Assembly: GCA_029990175.1 (NCBI GenBank)
Contig: JARKIP010000049.1
Location: 10,394,001 to 10,458,000, forward strand
Direction: 5' to 3'
Origin: Petunia secreta
Lineage: Eukaryota; Streptophyta; Magnoliopsida; Solanales; Solanaceae
Length of the DNA: 64,000 nt
Positions 56,114 to 64,000 of the stretch are shown in pieces. A model generated the notes under the pieces. That model saw nothing but the letters and a program-made list of their open reading frames with translations, was not told the origin of the DNA and ran no database searches. Position numbers and translations under genes: made by a program. Position 1 is the stretch's first letter. The number at the start of each line of letters is the position of its first letter.

Positions 56114-59100
56114 TTGTCAGTTGCCAAGATAACTATAACAAAAATATATGTTGAGAAATTTGATCGAAGTGCAATCTTCGGAATGTGGCAATTAAAGATG
56201 GAGGCTATCCTAATTCAGGATGGCGTAGATGTGGCACTACAAGCAAAGCAGGCGAAGCCGGATAATATGACAGACGAGGAATTTGCCATCATAGACAAAA
56301 AGGCAAAATCAGGTATTATTTTAAATCTATCAAATGAGGTTCTGCGTGAAGTAGCTGATGAAAGCACTGCTAAAAGAATGTGGGAAAAATTGAAGGCACT
56401 GTACTTTAAAATGACAGTAGAAAATAGACTCTACTTGAAGGAAAAGCTTTACATGCTTCGTATGGATGAAGATACTTCTTTACTCTCACATCTTGACACA
56501 TTTGATTCCATTCTTATGGATTTGACTAATATAGATGTCAAGATCGATGAAGAAGATCAAGCTTTTTTTGTTAATATGTTCCCTACCTCACTCGTTCAAG
56601 CACTTTCGAGACACAATTCTTTATGGAAAAAGAAACTATTTCCTATAAGAAAATTAAAGCAATGCTAAAATCGAAACAATAGATCGATAGGGACATTACT
56701 GGGAAAAGTAGTGGAACCCAAGGGGAAGGCTTGTTTGTGAGAGATAGATCTGATAAGAAAAATTCAAGTAGTAAAAAGTCTAAATCAAGGTCAAAATCCA
56801 GATACAAAAATGTAGAGTGCAATTATTGTCATAAAAAGGTCCACATTAAGTCTGAATGCTATAAGTTGAAAAATAAAGAAAACTATAAGAAAAATGAGCA
56901 TGAGAACACTGACACCGCATAAGCAAGTGTAGCTGCTGATGAGGCTGATGGAGCTATATTTGTAGCTATTGATAATAGCTAAAGATCTAACAATGAATGG
57001 ATTTTAGATTCCCGTTGTTCGTATCATATGTGTCCCAACAGGGACTGGTTTTCAACATATGACTCAGTTGCAGGTGGAGTTGTCTTAATGGGAAACAATG
57101 CCATTTGTAAAGTTATTGGCAAAGGAACAATCAGGATTAAAATGCATGATGGAGTGGTGAGAACACTCACTGATGTTAGACATGTTCCAGACTTGAATAA
57201 AAATCTCATCTCTTTGGGCACCCTAGAATCTCTTGGGTATAAATACACAGGTGAAGGTGGAGTTCTGAAAGTTTCTCATGGTGCTCTTGTGGTCATGAAA
57301 GCACGTAGATATGGTACGTTGTATACCTTGTTAGGTTCTACTGTTACAGGTGCCGCTGCAGTTTCTACATCAAGTTAGTCTGATTCTGACATCACCAAAT
57401 TGTGGCATATGCGATTGGGGCATATGAGTGAAAAAGGTCTTTCTATCTTGAGCAAGAGAGGCCTTCTTTGTGGACAAAGTACCGGAAAGATGGAGTTTTT
57501 TGAACACTGTGTGTTCGGAAAGCAGAAAAGAGCCGGCTTCAAATCTCCAGCAATACATCGAACAAAAGGTACTTTAGATTACATTCATTCAGATATTTGG
57601 GGTCCTTCACGTACCCCGTCTAAAGGTGGTGCCAGGTGCATGTTAACTTTCATTGATGATTATTCAAGGAAAGTTTGGATTTATTTTCTGAAAAACAAAA
57701 GTGATGGTTTCCTTACTTTCAAACAATGGAAAGTTTTAGTTGAAAAGCAAACAGGAAAAACAAATTAAGCGGCTTAGAACTGATAATGGCTTGGAATTTT
57801 ATAATGATGAGTTTAATAAGTTTTGCAAGAATAAAGGAATTGCTCGACACCGTACTGTGAGGATGACTCCTCAACAAAATGGTGTTGCCGAAAGAATGAA
57901 CAGAACTCTTTTGGAAAGGGCTCGAAGCATGATTTCAATTGCTGGTTTGACAAATGGCTTTTGGGCAGAGGTTATCTCTACAGCTTATTATATTGTCAAT
58001 CGAGCTCCTTCTGCACCTTTGAACTTTAAGACTCCAGAAGAAATGTGCTCAGGTACTCCTGTTAATTATTCTGATTTACAAGTATTTAGGTGTCATGCAT
58101 ATATGCATGTGAATGAAGGAAAACTGTAACCAAGAGCTAAAAAGTGCATTTTCCTTGGATATGCATCTGGGGTGAAAGGATACCGACTTTGGTATCCTGA
58201 TCCCAAGTCACCAAAATTTATAATTAGCAGAGAAAGAACATTTGATGAATCTTCTATGTTACATTCAAGAAAAGAGTCTTTAGGTTCTTGTAATACAGAT
58301 AAAGAGAAGGATACAGAGAATCAGGTGGAGCTTGAGATTGGCACGCTTTCCGAGCCTAACTCATCAACTATGGAACAAACTATTGCTGGAACTCCTGAAG
58401 TTGTTCCAGAAATTGAGGCTCCTGAAGTCGAACCAGATGATGAGGAGTATTGCATAGAAAAAAAAGACCAAGGAGACATGTTAAGCAACCAGAGAGATTT
58501 GGAGATTTTGTTGGATTTGCTTTTTCTGTTGCACAGGAAACTGAAGAAATTGGAGAACCATCAAAATACTTAGAAGCAGTATCAGGTGTTGATTCAACCA
58601 ACTGGTTGATTGCAATGAATGAATAGATTTCATCTCTCCACAAGAGTTCTACTTGGTCTCTTGTGAAGCTGCCACCAGGAAAGAGAATTGTTGGATACAA
58701 ATGGATCTTCAAGAAAAAGGAAGGCATTCCGGGGGTTGAAGATGCAAGATATAAAGCATGATTAGTTGCAAAGGGCTATAGTGAGGTATAAGGAAGTGAC
58801 TTTTATGATTTTTTCTCACATGTTGTTAAACATAGCTCTATTCGTGTCTTGCTTGCTTTAGTTGCCATGTATGACTTGGAATTAGAACAACTTGATGTTA
58901 AGACAGCTTTCTTACATGGCGAACTTGAGGACCAAATATACATGAAACAACCCGAAGGATTTGATATTGAAGGAAAAGAAGATCATGTTTGCTTGTTAAA
59001 GAAATCACTGTACGGATTAAAGCAGTCTCCAAGACAATGGTACAAGAGGTTTGATTCTTTTATATTGGTTCATGGTTATTCCAGGAGCATGTATGATAGT

Positions 59101-60117
59101 TGTGTTTATTTTCGGAAATTGAATGATGGGTCATTTATCTATTTGTTATTATATGTTGATGACATGCTCATTGCTGCCAAGGATTTAACAGAAATTCACA
59201 ATTTGAAAAGTCAGCTGAATAGTGAATTTGAGATGAAGGATTTGGGAGCATTTAAGAAAATCCTTGGCATGGAGATCAAAACAGATCGTGGAGCCAACAG
59301 GCTATTCTTAACCCAGAAGAATTATTTGGAGAAGGTCTTGGAGAGGTTTGGCATGTGAAATGCTAAACCAGTTAGTACCCCACTGGCTGCTCATTTTAAG
59401 TTGTCAGTTGCTCAGTCACCGTAGTCAGAAGAAGAAGAGAGGTATATAGCACGTGTTCCTTATTCTAGTGCCATCGGCAGTTTAATGTATGCAATGGTTT
59501 GCACACATCCTGATATTTCACAAGCAATCAGTGTTGTTAGTCGTTATATGGCTAATTCTGGTAAAGAACATTGGCAGGCTGTGAAATGGATTCTCAGATA
59601 TCTACGAGGTACTTCAAACGCTTGTTTAGAGTTCGGAAGAAATGCTAACATTTTGGTTGGTTTTGGAGGCTCAGATTATGCAGGTGATCTTGACAAAAGA
59701 AGATCATTAACAGGCTATGTATTTTGCATTGGTGGATGTGCTATCAGTTGAAAAGATACATTACAACAAGTAGTAGCTTTATCTACCACCGAAGCAGAAT
59801 AAATGGCTCTGATAGAGGCTGTCAAAGAAGCTCTGTGGCTAAAGGGTCTATTTGCTAAACTCAGTTTACACCAAGGTGGTATTACCATTTTTTGTGATAG
59901 TCAAAGTGCCATTCACTTGACTAAAGATCAGATGTATCATGAGAGGGCGAAGCATATTGATATAAAGTATCACTTTATCCGAGAAGCTGTTGCCGAAAGA
60001 AAAGTCTCTGTCAAGAAGATCAACACTAGAGACAATCCTGCTGACATGTTCACAAAGCCTCTTCCACTTACCAAGTTCAAGCTTTGCTTGAGCTTGGTTG
60101 GTATTTGTGACAAATGA
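56114..60117 (+). pseudogene. Element D gag-pol, multiply disabled
   Basis: A gag region (56114-56668, no ATG) with FGMWQLKMEAIL is followed by the CCHC knuckle CNYCHKKVHIKSEC (56818-56860). The protease motif is LDSRCSYHMC (near 57007), with Arg replacing the essential Gly. The integrase has HSDIWGPS, RTDNGLEF and QQNGVAERMNR. The reverse transcriptase shows LDVKTAFLHGEL and LLYVDDMLIAA, and RNase H has KHIDIKYHFI. Stops or shifts occur near 56666, 56920, 56980, 57376, 57745, 58127, 58560, 58624, 59356, 59400, 59749 and 59800. It is long dead. Confidence 0.9.
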
Positions 60118-60193
60118 TTTAGCCCGTTGGGGCTATTGCGGAGAAGATGGAGCAAGTTTGCTATATCAACAAAACAAGTCCAAGGTGGAGATT

Positions 60194-60781
60194 TGTAATA
60201 TGGCCTATGTATTGTCTAAGCCAAGCTGGTGGGGTCCATTCCCTAATAGGCATACACCTATTTACAACTTGGAATTGCTGGCAATTGTTTCTTGGAGACA
60301 AAGTCTTATTTTGAGAGGAGGAGATTAAAATTGGTCATGTAGCACACTTGGTGCTCACGGCTAATTTAGCCTATAAATTGAGGAGCAGCTTTCTTCATTC
60401 AACACACCAAAAAAAAACACTGAGAGCTTTTCTTTAGTTTTTCCTCTATTTTATTTTAGAGAGTATTTATTTTGAGAGAATTGTTTTGGGAAACACTTGT
60501 GAGAATTTCTTTGTGAGTGTTTTTAGTGAGGTTATTCTCTTGGAATATTTGGGATAGATTAGAGTATATACTCTAATTTTGTACGCTCTATTTGTATACG
60601 TTGGTATAGTGAATTTGCCCTGCTTCACCGTGGATTAGGCCACACTGACTGAACCATGTAATTCTTGTACCTAATTTATTTACTTTAATTGTCGTTATTT
60701 TCAACTTGTATAATATTTGTTATTGTCATTATAATGCTACTTTGTCTTATTCCGCACTATACCCGGGTCTCGATCCTAACA
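60194..60781 (+). repeat. 3' LTR of element D
   Basis: 588 bp, starting TGTAATATGGCC after the purine-rich CAAGGTGGAGATT and ending CCTAACA. It shows the uninterrupted form of the LTR, including CCCGGGTCTCG where the solo LTR sits in the 5' copy. Confidence 0.92.
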
Positions 60782-62197
60782 TATTCGTGGCTTTTTACAC
60801 TTCAACAAAAATCAGATGTCACAATAATTTTTGAAAATTTCTAGACTCAAGTTGAGCATTATTTTAATACAGCAATCCGTTCGGTCTATAGCGATGGTGA
60901 TGGTGAATATATTGGTTTGCGCTCTTTGCTTAGTAGACATGGCATACAACACCTAATAAGTCCTCCATATACCCCCACCCCCCAACATGTTGGTTCCGCC
61001 GAAAGAGAGCGTCGACATATTATTGAGACTGCTCTCACACTACTCTACCATGCTCCACTCCCTTTTAAGTTTTGGTCTATCGCATGCCAAGCTGCCATAT
61101 ATTTAATCAATCGTTTGCCTACCTCTAATCTCAACAACATGTCTTCCTATGAAGTGCTATTTCGTATTGCACCGAATTACTCCAAACTTCGTGTATTCGG
61201 TTGCTTGTGTTACCCTTGGCTCAAGCCGTACACCTCCCATAAACTTGAAAAGAAATCAAAACCATGTATTTTCATGAGATATGCTAAAGCTTCCATTAGC
61301 TATATTTGTTATAATCTCCAAGCACATAAATTTTACTCTTCACGCTATGTGGTATTTGTTGAGTCGGTATTCCCATTCAAGAGTTATGACACCTCTTTGC
61401 CTCGGGTTACACTTGCAGAATTAGATCGTTAGTTCTCATCCAAAAATTATGCTAACCCATCCCCTCAAGACACTCCTAAACCATCTACTGATTTTCCAGA
61501 AACTACAGCACCAATGCCAATTCAGAGAGTTCACCATACTTCCACCTCACAGGGTGATGCATCCGGGGCCTCCACTTTACAGGTATGTCCACGTGACTCA
61601 TGCATATCTTTACCCATGATATCATTTGAAGTAAATACTACTTCCTCCTCACCTAATGCTTCCCCAAAACATACAACAACCAATCCAATCAGATTCCTCA
61701 CCTACTGCTTCAAGTAGTTCTCCTGCACCAATGTCCCCACCCCCATCCAGCAAACTCAATATGTCATGGCCACTGAACCTACTAGAATGTTGACTCGATC
61801 CATGAATAATATTTTCAAGCCCAAAGAGGTTTTTGATTATTTAGCAACAACAGGTCCATCACCGCTGCCTCTAGGACCTAGTACCTATCGTCAAGCTCAA
61901 AAATATCCTCATTGGCGGGCTGCTATGCAAGCAGAGTTTGATGCACTCCAATTAAATCAAACCTGGTCTTTAGTTCCCTCATCACCTCACCAAAACAACA
62001 TAGGTTGCAAATGGATCTTTAAAATTAAATATAATCCTGATGGCACCATAGCGCGCCTTGTAGCAAAAGGATACAATCAGCGCCCATGTCTTGATTTTGA
62101 TTCTACATTCAGCCCTGTCGCCAAACACACCACAGTCCGCCTTATCATATCCATTGTTGTCACCCTTGGCTGGTCCGTTCACTAGTTGGACGTTGAT
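60782..62197 (+). pseudogene. Element C integrase end and reverse transcriptase start
   Basis: Continues element C after the nested insert: integrase ISPPYTPTPQHVGSAERERR (catalytic Glu region), a linker with stops near 61432 and 61717, then reverse transcriptase WRAAMQAEFDALQLNQTW, IGCKWIFKIKYNPDG and LVAKGYNQ. It ends at VHxLDVDV near 62197, where unrelated repeat sequence begins. The polymerase active site is not reached. Confidence 0.85.
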
Positions 62198-63180
62198 GTG
62201 TGGGCAAAATTCCACACATTACCTTCTTTACTTGAGCTTTTGTTGTGGATTATTGATTAAATACGTGCACTTATCGTGTTTTAGTTCCATATTATAGGAT
62301 ATTGACGCTGTGGTGATGAGTAGATGAAAAACAAGTCAAAACAAGGCAATCTGTGAAGTTTCTGTTTCTGGACTGGAAATCGGTTCTTCGCGATTGCGCA
62401 GTACATCATGCGACCGCACAGAAGACTGAAGAATACAGCGCGAAGGCGCCAGAGGATCGCGATCACGAAGCATCATAAGTTCATTCAGCGCGATAGCGCT
62501 ACAAGTAATGCGATCGCGTAGCTTATAAATTGCAACAAGTGCGATAGCGTCCAGTTTCATGCGATCGCGCAGAAGCGCGTCTGGACTGCAGTGGACAGTT
62601 TTGGAATTTCACATCAGCCAAATTGGGAACATATATTTAGCCCTTTGCACGACCTAGGGCTTATCTTTTGGCCATTTTTCCAATCTTGGAGCAATGATCC
62701 ATCAACAAGAACACCAAGAGGGTGAAGATTTGGAGCAACCCATTAAGAAATTCTTAACCTTTAATACTCCTTTCTTCACTTTCATGCTTTGTATTGGATA
62801 TATTTGGTGTTGTTGATGTTATTGAAGAATTGATTTTGTGAATATATTTCATGGCTATTTGTATTATTAATTGGTATGATTTTGGACATGAATATATGAA
62901 TGAGTCATGACTAGGAATTTATATTATTGGGTTTTGATTATCTAGCTTCCATTGTTTTGATTACTTGACTTTTGTGCTCGCGACACTTAAGTTGCCCGTC
63001 TACTTTGCTAATTAAAGACTCGGGAGAGATTAATTAGCATAGAATAGTCAAGCTAGCGAGGATTTGGGTTGATAGGCTATTTCATAGACTAACTTATCTA
63101 AAAGAAGTTACGCTCGGAAGAGGTCTTCTTTCCTCGGATAATAGGTAGTGCTTTATAATGTAATTCGGGAGAAGAGAATA
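62198..63180. repeat. Unclassified LTR/leader-like repeat with CpG-rich palindromes
   Basis: Starts TGTGGGCAAAATTCCACAC where element C breaks off. Bases 62385-62585 contain many GCGATCGCG/GCGATAGCG-like words (for example near 62450, 62493, 62512, 62538, 62558), strikingly CpG-rich for this window. No coding potential. It could be the LTR or leader of a gypsy element. Its right side is interrupted by element E at 63181. Confidence 0.4.
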
Positions 63181-63324
63181 TGTTTATTGATGTCTTAACC
63201 GGTATATATACTGTTACAATAGAGTCTAATTATAGTAGGAGACCTAATACAATAAGGACTAGAAGTAAGAGAATGTTCTAGAATTACTATAATTCCTATT
63301 CTACTTATTTACAATTCTACAACA
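63181..63324 (-). repeat. 3' LTR of element E
   Basis: Delimited on one side by the polypurine tract and TG, and on the other by CA followed by GAATA-type flank. The short length (144 bp) is plausible for plant copia elements but unverified without the second copy. Confidence 0.6.
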
Positions 63325-63331
63325 CTCCTCC

Positions 63332-64000
63332 TCAAGTTGGAGCATAGATATTGATCATGCCCAACTTGCCACAAAGATAATCAACTCGAGCTCCATTCAA
63401 CGCCTTTGTGAGTAAATCGGCTGGCTGCTCTTCTGTCTTAACATAACCAGTGGAAATCAAGTTCTCCTCAATCTTTTCACGAATAAAATGACAATCGACC
63501 TCGATATGCTTGGTTCTCTCATGATACACTGGATTTGAGGCGATATGCAAAGCAGCTTGATTGTCACAACAAAGCTTTGCCGGCATATAATGTTGAAAAC
63601 CAATTTCTGTCAAAAGATGATATATCCACATGATCTCACACGTGGATTGTGCCATAGCTCTGTATTCGGACTCTGCACTCGATCGAGATACAACATGTTG
63701 TTTCTTGCTCCTCCATGATACCAAATTTCCACCAAAGAAGACACAGTATCCTGTAGTAGATCTTCGATCAACTTTAGATCCAGCCCAATCGGCATCCGCA
63801 AAACCCTCTATGCGAGAATGTCCATTGTTGCCATATAACACGCCACGTCCTGGTGCTCCTTTTAAGTAACACAAGATTTGCTCTAGAGCTGCCCAATGGT
63901 TAACTGTTGGCGCAGACATGAACTGACTAACCACACTAACTGCGAAAGCAATATCTGGACTGGTCACAGTGAGATAGTTTAATTTTCCAACTAATCTCCT
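63332..64000 (-). CDS. Copia polyprotein C-terminal part (RT end and RNase H), element E, partial
   Basis: Open from the window edge (LVGKLNYLTVTSPDIAF) to a stop at 63332. It contains DADWAG, STTGYCVFFGGNLVSW, SRSSAESEYRAM, CCDNQAA, RTKHIEVDCHFIREK and the C-terminal EEQPADLLTKAL, all standard copia RNase H motifs with catalytic Asp and Glu present. No lesion is visible in this 223-codon part. The rest of the element is outside the window, so it may or may not be intact. Confidence 0.85.
   Translation of the reverse strand, partial: RRLVGKLNYLTVTSPDIAFAVSVVSQFMSAPTVNHWAALEQILCYLKGAPGRGVLYGNNGHSRIEGFADADWAGSKVDRRSTTGYCVFFGGNLVSWRSKKQHVVSRSSAESEYRAMAQSTCEIMWIYHLLTEIGFQHYMPAKLCCDNQAALHIASNPVYHERTKHIEVDCHFIREKIEENLISTGYVKTEEQPADLLTKALNGARVDYLCGKLGMINIYAPT

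Larger units (their letters stand above)
53024..60781 (+). mobile_element. Nested copia element D (Tnt1-like), decayed
   Basis: 5' LTR from TGTAATATAGCC (53024) to CCTAACA (56080), interrupted by a solo LTR; 3' LTR 60194-60781. The flanking direct repeat TATT (53020-53023 and 60782-60785) and the restored frame of element C prove insertion into C. The LTRs are about 585 and 588 bp after removing the insertion and differ by a few percent. A primer site TGGTATCAGAGC lies at 56084-56095. The coding region carries many stops and shifts. Confidence 0.93.
51761..62198 (+). mobile_element. Outer copia element C, old, split by a nested element
   Basis: A short 5' LTR-like segment (TGTTAGATTG at 51761 to about 51922) is followed by a primer site TGGTATCAGAG (51925). 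A gag remnant with zinc knuckle CQLCDKLGHIAKVC, protease VLDSGASHHMT and the first part of integrase (to 53023) come next. A 7.76-kb copia element then interrupts. The integrase resumes exactly in frame at 60782, continues with GSAERERRHII and reverse transcriptase to 62197, and is cut off there. Gag is mostly deleted just after the primer site, a frameshift lies near 52565, and several stops follow. The 3' half and 3' LTR are gone. Confidence 0.85.
63181..64000 (-). mobile_element. Copia element E, 3' end, running off the window
   Basis: On the minus strand: RNase H coding sequence, purine tract AACTTGAGGAGGAG (about 63325-63338), then a 144-bp LTR (63324-63181) starting TGTTGTAGAATTG and ending CAATAAACA. 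The 5' part lies beyond 64000, so the target duplication cannot be checked. Confidence 0.8.

Noticed and set aside
60098..60328. 76-codon ORF at the end of element D
   Set aside because: Runs from the RNase H end into the LTR; a similar frame exists in the other LTR (52853-53158). LTR sequence, not a gene.

Overview
The window is plant nuclear DNA, most likely from a Solanaceae species (Nicotiana or Solanum type). The basis is AT-rich sequence, GT-AG introns with plant-type proteins, TMV-N-like TIR-NBS-LRR architecture, TS-SINE/RTE-type repeats, and several nested Ty1-copia and Ty3-gypsy elements primed by the initiator Met-tRNA (TGGTATCAGAGC). No CRISPR, operon or prokaryotic signal is present. 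Species assignment is inference.

Layout. 1-3.7 kb: decayed copia and gypsy debris. 3714-8810: a near-complete copia element with 328-bp LTRs and a perfect 5-bp target duplication, disabled by two stops and a frameshift. 9.37-11.4 kb: a MITE-like repeat interrupted by a 5'-truncated L1-type LINE. 12406-14195: a four-exon gamma-glutamyl-peptidase-like gene. 16.4-17.5 kb: a tandem array of about 170 bp period. 18165-19949: an eight-exon BIG BROTHER-related RING-H2 E3 ligase gene. 20405-21877 (minus): an intronless SAD1/USP39-type tri-snRNP protein. 22.0-26.9 kb: duplicated fragments of the RING gene and of an oxysterol-binding-protein-related (ORP) gene, with an intronless broken PRP4 copy between them. 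27134-40198 (minus): the nine-exon ORP gene, whose fourth intron carries a very young, coding-intact copia element plus a truncated second copy (30885-36898). 41.2-42.1 kb: an RTE LINE relic. 43037-44350: eRF1. 46111-50991 (minus): a five-exon TIR-NB-ARC-LRR immune receptor, with a TIR relic downstream. 51.8-62.2 kb: a three-level nest, a gypsy solo LTR inside the 5' LTR of a copia element that itself sits inside the integrase of an older copia element. 63181-64000: the 3' end of another copia element, minus strand, running off the window.

The most informative non-repeat observation is at the end of eRF1. The stop is TAG followed directly by CAATTA, a readthrough context of the tobacco-mosaic-virus type. 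The downstream frame stays open for 41 codons to a good splice donor and continues in frame for 49 codons after the acceptor. This fits a readthrough/NMD autoregulatory circuit for plant eRF1, and would also encode a roughly 90-residue C-terminal extension.

The genes do not form a pathway. Two adjacent minus-strand loci (USP39/SAD1 and the broken PRP4 copy) both derive from U4/U6.U5 tri-snRNP components, which may be chance. Exon coordinates come from reading splice consensus and frame by eye and need transcript evidence.
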